From: Saccharibacillus soli
GTDB taxonomy: Bacteria > Bacillota > Bacilli > Paenibacillales > Paenibacillaceae
Length of the DNA stretch: 64,000 bases
Assembly: GCA_002189105.1 (NCBI GenBank)
Contig: NIOB01000007.1
Span: 310,001-374,000, forward strand
Reading direction: 5' to 3'
Part shown: one piece after another, positions 1 through 8,592 of the stretch
Position numbering within the stretch: the first letter of the stretch is position 1
Layout of the letters: the number at the start of each line of letters is the position of its first letter
Translations under genes and position numbers: made by a program
Notes under the pieces: generated by a model
What the model saw: only the letters and a program-made list of their open reading frames with translations
Told to the model about the DNA's origin: nothing
Databases searched by the model: none

Positions 1-347
1 TGCGCATCTACGTAGACAAAGAAGGCGGAATCGACATCGATGACTGCGGGCAAATCAGCGAGTACATGAGCCAGAAACTGGACGAGAATGATCCGATTGA
101 AGAGGCTTACTTCCTGGAAGTATCGTCTCCCGGCGCGGAGCGTCCGCTGAAAAAAGCGGACGATGTACGCAAAGCAGTCGGTAAAGACGTTTTTGTCACG
201 ACTTACGAACCGATTGGCGGGTCGAAGGAATTCGAGGGCAAACTGCTTTCGTTTGACAACGACGAGCTGGTGATCGTTTTCGGCAAGAAGCAGGCAGCGG
301 TGCCTTACGACAAGGTTGCCAGCGCCAGACTGGCCATTATTTTCTAA
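1..347 (+). CDS. rimP: Ribosome maturation factor RimP (3' part)
   Basis: RimP binds free 30S subunits and helps their final maturation. The start lies before the window; the visible frame begins at base 3 with a RIYVDKEGGI stretch and ends at the TAA at 345-347. The 'FLEVSSPGAERPLKK' region around base 110-150 is the family hallmark, followed by the SH3-like C-terminal domain. It is the first visible gene of the rimP-nusA-ylxR-ylxQ-infB cluster, in the order standard for Firmicutes. Only about 114 codons are visible, so this is a 5'-truncated view, not a broken gene. Confidence 0.93.
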   Translation, partial: RIYVDKEGGIDIDDCGQISEYMSQKLDENDPIEEAYFLEVSSPGAERPLKKADDVRKAVGKDVFVTTYEPIGGSKEFEGKLLSFDNDELVIVFGKKQAAVPYDKVASARLAIIF

Positions 348-381
348 TATAGATAGTCCTGGAAGGGGGAGCGTTGGGCAA

Positions 382-1479
382 ATGAGTACGGATTTTATTG
401 AAGCTTTAAACGAGCTGGAGCGTGAGAGGGGGATCAGCAAAGAGGTGCTTTTTGAAGCCATTGAAGCTGCGTTGATCTCCAGCTACAAACGCAATTTTAA
501 TACGGCTCAAAACGTGCGCGTGGATATGAACCGCAATACCGGGGTAATCAAGGTATATGCACGCAAACTGGTCGCGGAGGAAGTCCTGGACGAAAGAACC
601 GAAATTTCGCTCGAAAATGCACGGGAGATTAATCCGCATCTGCAAATCGACGACATCGCGGAAATCGAAGTGACGCCCCGAGACTTTGGTCGGATCGCCG
701 CACAGACCGCCAAACAGGTCGTTACGCAGCGCATCCGCGAAGCGGAACGCGGTTTGATCTACAACGCTTTCGTTGACAAAACGGAAGACATTGTAACCGG
801 CACCGTGCAGCGTATGGATACGCGCAATCTGTATGTGGACCTTGGCAAGATCGAAGCGGCACTTCCGCTGACCGAGCTGATGCCAGGTGAGAAGTTTGCG
901 CATAACGAACGCATCAAAGGGTATATTACTAAAGTCGAGAATACGACAAAAGGGCCGCAGATTATCCTGTCCCGTACCCATCCGGGCCTGCTGAAGCGCC
1001 TGTTTGAACTGGAAGTTCCGGAAATCTTCGATGGCGTTGTCGAAATCAAATCGGTCGCACGCGAAGCGGGCTTCCGTTCCAAGATCGCCGTCTACTCCCG
1101 CAACCCTGAAGTCGATCCGGTTGGTTCTTGCGTAGGTCCAAAAGGCGTACGTGTACAGACCATCGTAAACGAACTTCGTGGGGAAAAAATTGACATCGTC
1201 AATTATTCCGACAGTGTGGAAGAGTATGTAGCAAACGCACTCAGCCCATCCAAAGTGCTGGAAGTTGAAGTGTTTGAAGCCGAGAAGATGGCACGTGTCA
1301 TCGTACCGGACTATCAACTGTCGCTGGCGATCGGTATCAAAGGTCAAAATGCCCGCCTCGCAGCCAAGCTGACCGGCTGGAAGATTGACATCAAGAGCGA
1401 GACCCAGGCCGAGGAAGAATTCGGCAGGGAGCGGACGTACGAAGCCGAACTGCCGCAGGACTCCGCGTCCTTCGACTGA
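382..1479 (+). CDS. nusA: Transcription termination/antitermination factor NusA
   Basis: NusA binds RNA polymerase and controls pausing, termination and antitermination. The 365-residue product has the N-terminal RNAP-binding domain (about 1-125), an S1 domain (about 130-200) and two KH domains (to about 345), with no C-terminal acidic repeats, as in the shorter Gram-positive form. The frame is open from 316, but the ATG at 382 is chosen because a purine-rich GGAAGGGGGAG lies 10 bases upstream and the protein then begins MSTDFIEALNELE as in relatives. It is 34 bases after rimP and probably co-transcribed with it. Confidence 0.96.
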   Translation: MSTDFIEALNELERERGISKEVLFEAIEAALISSYKRNFNTAQNVRVDMNRNTGVIKVYARKLVAEEVLDERTEISLENAREINPHLQIDDIAEIEVTPRDFGRIAAQTAKQVVTQRIREAERGLIYNAFVDKTEDIVTGTVQRMDTRNLYVDLGKIEAALPLTELMPGEKFAHNERIKGYITKVENTTKGPQIILSRTHPGLLKRLFELEVPEIFDGVVEIKSVAREAGFRSKIAVYSRNPEVDPVGSCVGPKGVRVQTIVNELRGEKIDIVNYSDSVEEYVANALSPSKVLEVEVFEAEKMARVIVPDYQLSLAIGIKGQNARLAAKLTGWKIDIKSETQAEEEFGRERTYEAELPQDSASFD

Positions 1480-1511
1480 CAGCCGGCTCGGCGAAAGCGG
1501 GGGAATGAACG

Positions 1512-1823
1512 ATGAAAAAGAAAAAAGTGCCGCTGCGTAAATGCGTAGCCAGTCAAGAAATGCTGCCCAAAAAGGAACTGATCCGCGTCGTCCGTACACC
1601 GGAAGGCCAGATCGAGATTGACCTGACGGGCAAAAAATCCGGCAGAGGCGCTTATCTGCGCGCGGATGCGGACTGCTTCAGGCTCGCCCAGAAGAACAAA
1701 GCACTTGATCGCGCGCTCAAGCAGCCGGTACCGGCCGAGATCTATGAACAGCTTGCCCGGGACTTTATCCGGGTCGAACAACAATTCCGTGAATTACAGG
1801 AGAGAGAGACAGACGATGAATAA
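1512..1823 (+). CDS. ylxR: YlxR/RnpM family RNA-binding protein
   Basis: A small basic protein of 103 residues between nusA and the L7Ae-like gene, the invariant position of ylxR. Members are RNA-binding; in B. subtilis the homologue was renamed RnpM, a modulator of RNase P. The family signature is visible as 'RKCVASQEMLPKKELIRVVR' near residues 9-28 and 'GRGAYL' near 45-50. A GGGGGAATGAACG Shine-Dalgarno region precedes the ATG. Its last 8 bases overlap the start of the next gene, which suggests translational coupling. Confidence 0.92.
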   Translation: MKKKKVPLRKCVASQEMLPKKELIRVVRTPEGQIEIDLTGKKSGRGAYLRADADCFRLAQKNKALDRALKQPVPAEIYEQLARDFIRVEQQFRELQERETDDE

Positions 1824-2139
1824 TGAGCTTTCGGGACTGGGGCTGGCCATGCGCGCCGGAAAGATGGTTACCGGAGACGAAATGGTCATCAAAGCCATTC
1901 GGTCGCGCGAAGCCAAGTTAGTCGTCTTGGCCGGCGATGCCTCGTCCAATACCCAGAAAAAGTTTCGTGATAAATGCGCTTCATACGGCATTCCTCTGCT
2001 CATCGGTTTCGACCGTGAGCGGCTTGGGGCCAGCATTGGCAAGCCGGAAAGGCTTGTACTCGCATTAACCGAGCAGGGATTTGCCGACATGATCCGCAGG
2101 AAACTGGGGACTACGTCGGAGGTGGAGTATATTGAGTAA
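1816..2139 (+). CDS. ylxQ: L7Ae-family ribosomal protein YlxQ
   Basis: A 107-residue K-turn-binding protein of the L7Ae/L30e/S12e/Gadd45 family, probably a ribosome- or RNase P-associated RNA chaperone. '[16 protein letters not shown]' near the N-terminus and '[16 protein letters not shown]' near residues 36-51 are typical. The reading frame is open further upstream (from 1666), but the ATG at 1816 follows an AGGAGAGAGAC ribosome binding site and overlaps the ylxR stop by 8 bases. The gene in turn overlaps the infB TTG start by 8 bases. Confidence 0.9.
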   Translation: MNNELSGLGLAMRAGKMVTGDEMVIKAIRSREAKLVVLAGDASSNTQKKFRDKCASYGIPLLIGFDRERLGASIGKPERLVLALTEQGFADMIRRKLGTTSEVEYIE

Positions 2140-4702
2140 ACCAGACAACAAAGTTCGGGTCTATGAATACGCCAAATCGCTCGACATGAGCAGTAAAGAA
2201 ATCATTACCATTTTGAAAAGACTCGATATGCCGGTGAATAATCACATGAGTGTGATGGAACCGGAAGCGATCGGCAAAGTGGAACAATTCTTTAAACAGA
2301 TCAAGTCGAACGCTTCTAAACCGGCATCTCCAAGCAGTAAGCCGCAATCGAACGGTGATAGTCAACCAAAAAATTCACAAGAAAAGCAGGTAGGTATGAA
2401 TAATAAACCTCAAACCCCAAATAGTAGTCAGTCGCAAAGTCAAGGCGGTAACCGTCCTCAGGGCAACCGCAGTTCTTCTTCCGTAGGCGGTCAGAGCCGT
2501 CCACAAAGCAGCGGCGGCGCAAGCCGTCCTCAATCGAGCAGTCAAGGGCAGCGTCCGAGCGGTGGTCAGGGCGGTTCCCGTCCATCCGGCGGTCAAGGCG
2601 GCTCGCGTCCTTCCGGCAGCGGCCAAGGTGGTTCGCGTCCGGGCGGTCAAGGTCAAGGCGGCCAGCGTCCTTCGGGCGGGGCAACGTCGCAGAACCGCGG
2701 TGGTACTTCTTCGCCTAGTGGACGTACGCAAAGCGATTCGTCCAACACGTACGGAAGCCGTAGCAGCAGTCAAGGCGGCAATCGCGGGGGTCAAGGCGGC
2801 AACCGTGGAGGTCAGGGCGGACGTCCGGGCGGCAATCGTCGTTCCGAAGACGGACGCGGCGGATTCCGCGGTGGTCAAGGCGGACGTGGAGGCAAAGGCG
2901 GTCGCGGTGGCAACAACCGTAACAACCAGCCGCCAAGAGAGAAGATCGACAACACGCCTAAGAAAATCATTGTGCGTGGCACAATGACCGTTGGCGAAAC
3001 GGCGAAGCTTCTGCACAAGGATGCTTCGGAAGTTATCAAAAAGTTGATTACGCTGGGCGTTATGGCGACGATCAACCAAGAGCTGGATCTGGATACCATC
3101 CAACTGCTCGCAGGTGACTTCGGCGTTGAAGTCGAGATCAAGATTCCAGTGGAAGATGATCGTTTCGAGACCCTTGAAGAGACCGATGAAGAAGCGGATC
3201 TGAAAGAGCGTCCACCGGTTGTCACGATCATGGGTCACGTCGATCACGGTAAAACGACATTGCTCGATGCCATTCGTTCCACGAACGTAACAGGCGGTGA
3301 AGCCGGCGGCATCACGCAGCATATCGGTGCTTACCAAGTCGAAATCAATGGCAAAAAAATCACATTCCTGGATACACCGGGTCACGAAGCGTTCACCGCT
3401 ATGCGTGCTCGTGGTGCACAGGTTACGGACATGACGATCATCGTTGTCGCAGCCGACGACGGCGTAATGCCGCAGACGGTTGAAGCGGTCAACCATGCCA
3501 AAGCGGCTAACCTGCCGATCATCGTAGCCGTCAACAAGATCGACAAGCCGGACTCCAATCCGGATCGCGTGAAACAGGAACTGACTGAATATGGCCTCGT
3601 TCCGGAAGAGTGGGGCGGCGATACCATCTTCGTCAACGTTTCCGCCAAGCAAAAAATGGGTCTTGAAGGCCTGCTCGAAATGATCCTGCTCGTAGCGGAA
3701 GTCAATGACTACAAAGCGAACCCGGATAAACGGGCACGTGGTACGGTCATCGAAGCCGAGCTGGACAAGGGCCGTGGACCGGTTGCACGTATTCTCGTTC
3801 AACATGGTACGCTCAAAGTCGGCGACGCCTTCGTAGCGGGTAACTGCTTCGGCCGCGTACGGGCAATGGTCAATGACAAAGGACGTCGTCTCAAGGAAGC
3901 CGGCCCTTCGACTCCAGTCGAAATTACCGGTCTGACGGAAGTGCCACTCGCTGGCGATCCGTTCATGGTCTTTGAAGATGAGCGCAAAGCACGCAGCATC
4001 GCGGACAAGCGTTCGATTACGCAGCGTGAATCCGATATGGGCGCGAACACTCGTGTGACGCTGGATGATCTGTTCAAGCACATCAAAGACGGCGAGATCA
4101 AAGACCTCAACGTTATCATCAAAGGTGACGTACAAGGTTCGGTCGAAGCCCTCAAAGGCTCGCTTGCGAAGATCGAGGTCGAAGGCGTACGCGTCAAGAT
4201 CATTCACAGCGGCGCAGGTGCGATCAATGAATCCGACATCATTCTGGCGGCGGCTTCCAACGCCATCGTGATCGGCTTCAACGTTCGTCCGGACAACCAG
4301 GCGGCAATCACGGCTGAACAGGAGAAGGTTGACGTTCGTCTGCACCGCGTTATCTATAACGCCATCGAAGAGATCGAACAAGCAATGAAGGGCATGCTCG
4401 ATCCGGTGTTCAAAGAGAAGGTCATCGGTCAAGCCGAAGTCCGCAACGTATTCAAGGTCAGCAAAGTCGGCACGATTGCCGGTTCGATGATTATTCAGGG
4501 TAAAGTGGCTCGTAATGCGGAAGCACGACTGATTCGCGGCGGCATCGTCATTCACGAAGGCAAAATCGACTCGCTCAAACGCTTCAAGGACGACGCGAAG
4601 GAAGTCTCGCAAGGTTACGAGTGCGGGATCACCCTCGATTATGCGGACGTGAAAGAAGGCGACATCATCGAAGCGTTCGTGATGGAAGCTGTTGAGCGTT
4701 AA
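2132..4702 (+). CDS. infB: Translation initiation factor IF-2
   Basis: IF-2 is the GTPase that places fMet-tRNA on the 30S subunit and promotes subunit joining. The 856-residue product starts at TTG 2132 behind GGAGGTGG (2118-2125). It has the N-terminal IF2N motif (about 1-55), a long Gly/Ser/Arg/Gln-rich disordered linker (about 60-270), a second IF2N (about 275-330), the G domain with GHVDHGKTT at 368-376, DTPGHEAF and NKID, then domains II-IV. The linker has many near-repeats of 'GGSRPSGGQ' type. The ylxP (DUF503) gene that follows infB in B. subtilis is absent; rbfA starts 19 bases later. Confidence 0.97.
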   Translation: MSKPDNKVRVYEYAKSLDMSSKEIITILKRLDMPVNNHMSVMEPEAIGKVEQFFKQIKSNASKPASPSSKPQSNGDSQPKNSQEKQVGMNNKPQTPNSSQSQSQGGNRPQGNRSSSSVGGQSRPQSSGGASRPQSSSQGQRPSGGQGGSRPSGGQGGSRPSGSGQGGSRPGGQGQGGQRPSGGATSQNRGGTSSPSGRTQSDSSNTYGSRSSSQGGNRGGQGGNRGGQGGRPGGNRRSEDGRGGFRGGQGGRGGKGGRGGNNRNNQPPREKIDNTPKKIIVRGTMTVGETAKLLHKDASEVIKKLITLGVMATINQELDLDTIQLLAGDFGVEVEIKIPVEDDRFETLEETDEEADLKERPPVVTIMGHVDHGKTTLLDAIRSTNVTGGEAGGITQHIGAYQVEINGKKITFLDTPGHEAFTAMRARGAQVTDMTIIVVAADDGVMPQTVEAVNHAKAANLPIIVAVNKIDKPDSNPDRVKQELTEYGLVPEEWGGDTIFVNVSAKQKMGLEGLLEMILLVAEVNDYKANPDKRARGTVIEAELDKGRGPVARILVQHGTLKVGDAFVAGNCFGRVRAMVNDKGRRLKEAGPSTPVEITGLTEVPLAGDPFMVFEDERKARSIADKRSITQRESDMGANTRVTLDDLFKHIKDGEIKDLNVIIKGDVQGSVEALKGSLAKIEVEGVRVKIIHSGAGAINESDIILAAASNAIVIGFNVRPDNQAAITAEQEKVDVRLHRVIYNAIEEIEQAMKGMLDPVFKEKVIGQAEVRNVFKVSKVGTIAGSMIIQGKVARNAEARLIRGGIVIHEGKIDSLKRFKDDAKEVSQGYECGITLDYADVKEGDIIEAFVMEAVER

Positions 4703-4721
4703 GAAAGCGGGGTGAACACGA

Positions 4722-5135
4722 ATGGCGAAGATTAGAGTAGGCCGGGTTGCCGAGGAGATCAAAAAGGAACTCAGCCAGATGATCCAGAGCGAACTGAAAG
4801 ATCCCCGGATTGGATTTGTCACCGTTACCGATGTTGAGGTAACGGGTGACCTTTCCCAGGCTAATGTATACCTGAGCATTTTCGGTGATGATGAGCAGAA
4901 GCAGAAGTCCCTTACGGGGATTTCCAAAGCAACGGGCTTCCTGCGCAGCGAGATCGGTAAACGAATTCGTCTGCGTCATGCACCGGAGCTGTTGTTCCAT
5001 CTCGACCAATCGATCGAATACGGCAGCAAGATCGAGACGCTGCTTGGACAGATCAAGTCGGAAGAGCCGGTCAAGTCCGAAGAATCGGGCAAGACCAATC
5101 AAGAGAATAAAGGAGACGGCGATGCGGACGTATGA
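4722..5135 (+). CDS. rbfA: Ribosome-binding factor A
   Basis: RbfA is a KH-fold 30S maturation factor needed for 16S rRNA 5'-end processing, particularly in the cold. The 137-residue protein has the conserved 'RVAEEIKKELSQMI' start and 'DPRIGFVTVTDVEVT' near residues 28-42, then a KH-like body to about 110 and a Lys/Glu/Ser-rich tail. An AAAGCGGGGTGA ribosome binding site precedes the ATG. Its end overlaps the next gene by 14 bases, so the two are probably translationally coupled. Confidence 0.94.
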   Translation: MAKIRVGRVAEEIKKELSQMIQSELKDPRIGFVTVTDVEVTGDLSQANVYLSIFGDDEQKQKSLTGISKATGFLRSEIGKRIRLRHAPELLFHLDQSIEYGSKIETLLGQIKSEEPVKSEESGKTNQENKGDGDADV

Positions 5136-6099
5136 GCAGGATTTGATCGGTGCCAAGCAGTTTATCGAACAGCACGATGACTTCCTGATCGTGGCGCACG
5201 TACAGCCCGATGGAGATGCAGTCAGTTCCACCCTTGCGGTGGGCTGGCTTCTCTCGCGTTTGGGCAAAACCTTCACCATGGTCAATGAAGGCCCGATTCC
5301 TCAACGAATGACCTATATGCACAAATCGGAAGAGATTCTGAATATGAGTGTGACCGAACGTACGCGGACTTACAGCAATGTGATCTGTGTCGATTGTGCA
5401 GACTTCAAGCGGGTAGGTCTGGTCTCGCAGTGGATGGAAGAAGGAGCGAACATGCTCAATATCGACCATCATCCGACGAATGACGGCTATGGCACGCAGA
5501 CGCTCATCAAGGCCGATGCGGCAGCTACTGCTGAAGTATTATATGATCTGATCGCTCTCTTTGAGATCGGCTGGGACCGCAATATTGCAGAGATGCTGTA
5601 TACGGGAATCCTGACGGATACGGGAGGCTTCCGTTATTCCAGTACCTCACCCAAGGTGATGGAGATTGCTTCCCATCTGCTTGAACTGGGCGTGAATGGG
5701 CCGGATCTGGCAGATTCGCTGCTGGAACAGCTGACCAAGCCGCAGTTTGATGTTCTGACTCTGGCGCTGGGAACACTGCAAATGTCCAACGACGGTAAGG
5801 TGGCGTGGGTGCATGTGACCCCTGAGCATATGATTCAGGCAGGTGCAGCCAACGAAGATCTGGAAGGCATCGTCAACTATCCACGTAATATTCAGGGCGT
5901 TGAAGTTGGCGTGTTGTTTAAGGTGATCGACGAGGGCGCGGTCAAAGCAAGCATGCGCTCGGCAGGTAAGGTAGACGTGGCTGCCGTTGCCGCTGAGTTT
6001 GGTGGAGGCGGTCATGTACGCGCAGCCGGCTGCCGTCTGGAAGGCAGTTTGCAGGAAGTGACCGAACGTGTCATCGAAAGGATCAGGCAGGCGCTATGA
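5122..6099 (+). CDS. nrnA: Bifunctional oligoribonuclease/PAP phosphatase NrnA
   Basis: A 325-residue DHH-DHHA1 phosphoesterase that degrades very short RNAs and dephosphorylates 3',5'-pAp. The metal-binding motifs are visible: 'HVQPDGDAVSS' (about 27-37), 'VDCADFKR' and the DHH motif in 'NIDHHPTND' (about 112-120). The C-terminal DHHA1 domain ends with the 'GGGGHVRAAG' RNA-binding motif. The frame is open from 4885, but ATG 5122 sits 7 bases after AAAGGAGAC inside the end of rbfA and gives the family N-terminus. The stop overlaps the truB ATG (ATGA). Confidence 0.94.
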   Translation: MRTYEQDLIGAKQFIEQHDDFLIVAHVQPDGDAVSSTLAVGWLLSRLGKTFTMVNEGPIPQRMTYMHKSEEILNMSVTERTRTYSNVICVDCADFKRVGLVSQWMEEGANMLNIDHHPTNDGYGTQTLIKADAAATAEVLYDLIALFEIGWDRNIAEMLYTGILTDTGGFRYSSTSPKVMEIASHLLELGVNGPDLADSLLEQLTKPQFDVLTLALGTLQMSNDGKVAWVHVTPEHMIQAGAANEDLEGIVNYPRNIQGVEVGVLFKVIDEGAVKASMRSAGKVDVAAVAAEFGGGGHVRAAGCRLEGSLQEVTERVIERIRQAL

Positions 6100-7010
6100 A
6101 TGAGTTTGACGGCGTACTGCCGGTATTGAAGCCCGCAGGCATGACTTCCCACGACGTCGTAGCCAAGTGCCGGCGGCTGCTTCAAATGCGGCGTATCGGA
6201 CATACCGGAACGCTTGATCCTTCCGTGACCGGCGTACTGCCCCTCTGTCTGGGACGCGCTACGCGGATGGTTGAATATTTGCAGGAAATGCCCAAGGAAT
6301 ATCGTGCGGTATTGAAGCTTGGCATCTCGACGGATACCGAAGACTTGACGGGCACCGTAATTGAAGAAATGCCCAAAGTGGACGTGACGGAAGCACAGGT
6401 GCGAGAAGCTTTACAGGACTTTATCGGTCCAATCATGCAGACGCCTCCTATGTATTCCGCTGTTAAGGTCGATGGCAAGCGGCTGTACGAACTGGCGCGT
6501 GAAGGCAAGACGGTCGAACGAAAAGCGCGTGAAGTGGTCATCCATGAGATCGAACTAACGGCGTTTGAAGGCGGCGATCAGCCGGAAGTTTCCCTGCGCG
6601 TGTTATGTTCCAAAGGCACTTATATTCGTACACTATGTGTGGATCTTGGCGCCAAGCTTGGAATTCCTTCAACCATGGCCAAGCTGGAGCGTACGCTCTC
6701 GGCAGGTATTGGATTGGAAGGCTGCTTGACCTTTGAACAAATTGCCGAGCATATGGAAGCAGGTACGCTGCAAGAAGCGCTGATTCGTGCAGATAAGGCT
6801 GCTGTTCATATGCCGGAACATACCGTAGATGAACGCAGACTGGACAACGCCTTAAAAGGACAGAAATTGGCGTCCTGGGCAGTGCTGCCTTCTCCCGAAG
6901 GCATGCAGGGGCAGTTCAGACTGTATGCACCAGATGACCGATTTATTGGGATTTACAGATGGGACGAAGAAGCCGGCAGAGTCGTTCCCGTTAAAGTCTT
7001 CCTCCCTTAA
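6096..7010 (+). CDS. truB: tRNA pseudouridine(55) synthase TruB
   Basis: Makes pseudouridine 55 in the T-psi-C loop of tRNAs. The 304-residue protein begins with 'DGVLPVLKPAGMTSHDVV' and has the catalytic Asp41 in 'GHTGTLDPSVTGVLP'. The 'KGTYIRTLCVDLG' motif is near residue 170 and a PUA-like C-terminal domain follows. It is coupled to nrnA by an ATGA overlap at 6096-6099. The downstream 69 bases before ribF hold no gene. Confidence 0.95.
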   Translation: MNEFDGVLPVLKPAGMTSHDVVAKCRRLLQMRRIGHTGTLDPSVTGVLPLCLGRATRMVEYLQEMPKEYRAVLKLGISTDTEDLTGTVIEEMPKVDVTEAQVREALQDFIGPIMQTPPMYSAVKVDGKRLYELAREGKTVERKAREVVIHEIELTAFEGGDQPEVSLRVLCSKGTYIRTLCVDLGAKLGIPSTMAKLERTLSAGIGLEGCLTFEQIAEHMEAGTLQEALIRADKAAVHMPEHTVDERRLDNALKGQKLASWAVLPSPEGMQGQFRLYAPDDRFIGIYRWDEEAGRVVPVKVFLP

Positions 7011-7079
7011 CGTCCAGCGCGCGGGAGAGCAAGAAGATGAAAGGGACGACAAGCGGCGGAAAATGCAGGTGATCGAAGA

Positions 7080-8021
7080 ATGAAGACGGTAACGTTAACT
7101 TATCCTTTGAACGGGATTGGAGAGACCGTGGCTGTTCAGCGTCAGGTGATGGCAATTGGACAGTTTGATGGTCTTCATCTCGGGCATGTCAGTGTCATTC
7201 GGCGAGCGCTGGAGTTGGGCCAAAGCCTCGGGCTGCCGGTCGCCGTGCTGACGTTCCACCCTCACCCCAAGGAAGTTATGGGCAAAGGGGACTATGAAGG
7301 TTATTTGACGCCGCTGCGCGACAAGGAACAGATCCTTGAAGCGCTGGGCGTGGACTATATGTATGTCGGTGAATTTACACCGGACTTTTCCAAAGTGTCT
7401 CCAGCTGATTTCGTATCCAATGTGCTGACGCCCCTTCAGGTCGATACGGCAGTTGTCGGATTCGACTTCCGTTTTGGCTATATGGGCGAAGGAACAGCGG
7501 AGTCCATCGGTTCTCTAAGCGGAGGCCAGATTTCTGTGGAGACTGTTGCTCCTTTCCTGTTGGATGGGGAAAAGGTCGCAAGCTCCGGCATTCGCGTCGC
7601 ACTCAAAGCGGGAGACGCCGAAAAAGCCCATCAGTGGCTGGGGCGTCCTTATCGGGTGCAGGGAACGGTTGTTGGTGGAGATAAGCGGGGACGCACGATT
7701 GGATTCCCAACGGCGAACGTCGATCCTTCCGGACATTATGTGACACCAGCTAAAGGGGTCTATGCGGTACGGTTTGGTCTGGATGGTCAAGTCTATGGCG
7801 GCGTTATGAACGTAGGAGTGAAGCCAACCTTTACAGATGGCAGCATCAAGCCAACGTTCGAGACGCATCTGTTCGACTTTGACCGCAGCATCTATGGCGA
7901 GGAAGTCTGGATCGATCTCGTCCGGTATATCCGTCCGGAACGCAAGTTTTCGGGGATCGACGAGCTGGTCGCGCAGATCGCCAGAGACGCCGAAGAAGCA
8001 CGCGGAATCCTCGGAGTCTGA
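7080..8021 (+). CDS. ribF: Bifunctional riboflavin kinase/FAD synthetase
   Basis: Phosphorylates riboflavin to FMN and adenylylates FMN to FAD. The 313-residue protein has an N-terminal nucleotidyltransferase domain with 'GQFDGLHLGHVSVI' (about 29-42, HxGH motif) and 'VVGFDFRFGYMGEG', and a C-terminal kinase domain with 'GRTIGFPTANVD' near 200-212. It follows truB in the standard order and is probably the last gene of the rimP transcription unit before the rpsO promoter. The ATG is preceded by a modest CAGGTGAT ribosome binding site. Confidence 0.95.
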   Translation: MKTVTLTYPLNGIGETVAVQRQVMAIGQFDGLHLGHVSVIRRALELGQSLGLPVAVLTFHPHPKEVMGKGDYEGYLTPLRDKEQILEALGVDYMYVGEFTPDFSKVSPADFVSNVLTPLQVDTAVVGFDFRFGYMGEGTAESIGSLSGGQISVETVAPFLLDGEKVASSGIRVALKAGDAEKAHQWLGRPYRVQGTVVGGDKRGRTIGFPTANVDPSGHYVTPAKGVYAVRFGLDGQVYGGVMNVGVKPTFTDGSIKPTFETHLFDFDRSIYGEEVWIDLVRYIRPERKFSGIDELVAQIARDAEEARGILGV

Positions 8022-8046
8022 AGATCTACTTTTTATGAGTCGAAGG

Positions 8047-8075
8047 TTTACTTTCCAGTGAACGTTTGGTATACT
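8047..8075 (+). promoter_or_regulatory. SigA-type promoter for rpsO
   Basis: TTTACT (8047-8052) and TATACT (8070-8075) are separated by 17 bases, a near-consensus housekeeping promoter between ribF and rpsO. It predicts a start near 8082 and a leader of about 110 bases. Confidence 0.75.
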
Positions 8076-8081
8076 GATTTA

Positions 8082-8192
8082 CGTTGCCTGCCTTCGTGTA
8101 AGCAGCTCAACCATGGCTTGGTTTCTGGCTTTCACCGGCCGATACGAGGCTTTTGGGGATTGGATTGGCTAATTTATTAGGAGGTGAATTGG
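8082..8192 (+). promoter_or_regulatory. rpsO 5' leader, possible S15-binding structure
   Basis: The leader between the predicted transcription start and the ATG contains complementary blocks, including AACCA/TGGTT near 8108-8122 and GGC/GCC runs around 8125-8150. S15 autoregulates its own mRNA through unrelated leader folds in several bacterial groups. That this leader does so here is inference; I could not fold it. Confidence 0.3.
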
Positions 8193-8462
8193 ATGGCATT
8201 GACTCAAGAACGTAAACAGCAACTGATCGAAGAGCACAGAACTCACGAATCCGATACAGGATCGCCGGAGGTTCAAGTTGCTATTCTGACGGAGAACATC
8301 ACGAACTTGACAGACCACCTGCGTACGCACAAGAAAGATCACCACTCGCGTCGCGGTCTTCTGAAAATGGTCGGACAACGTCGCAGACTGCTGGCTTACC
8401 TGAAAAACAATGACGTAAGACGTTACAGCGCCCTGATCGAAAAACTCGGTCTGCGTCGCTAA
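8193..8462 (+). CDS. rpsO: 30S ribosomal protein S15
   Basis: Primary 16S rRNA-binding protein of the central domain. The 89-residue product is the usual family length, with '[16 protein letters not shown]' and '[18 protein letters not shown]' as signatures. The ATG at 8193 is chosen over an in-frame ATG at 8184 because AGGAGGTGA (8179-8186) is then spaced correctly and the protein begins [10 protein letters not shown] as in relatives. Confidence 0.97.
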   Translation: MALTQERKQQLIEEHRTHESDTGSPEVQVAILTENITNLTDHLRTHKKDHHSRRGLLKMVGQRRRLLAYLKNNDVRRYSALIEKLGLRR

Positions 8463-8514
8463 AATTAAAAAGCAATGCACAAGCAGCCTGGTTGTGAACC
8501 GTATGGTCTTTTTT

Positions 8515-8547
8515 GGAGCCGACGGCAACAGCCGGGTTGTTTTTGTA
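8515..8547 (+). terminator. Weak hairpin/T-run between rpsO and pnp
   Basis: A GC-rich CCGACGGC-AACA-GCCGGG hairpin is followed by TTGTTTTTG. The stem is short and imperfect, so it is at best a partial terminator or an RNA-processing site between rpsO and pnp. Confidence 0.35.
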
Positions 8548-8592
8548 ACTTATACTTAGGAATCAACCGAAGACGATTCGAGGAGGAATTTC

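Noticed and set aside
2375-4927. 850-codon open frame on the minus strand across infB
   Set aside because: It is antisense to clear IF-2 sequence, has no ribosome binding site, and its composition is the mirror of the Gly/Arg-rich linker. Similar long antisense frames at 406-1599, 8563-9798, 12417-14129, 32636-34879 and 45807-47000 are rejected for the same reason.
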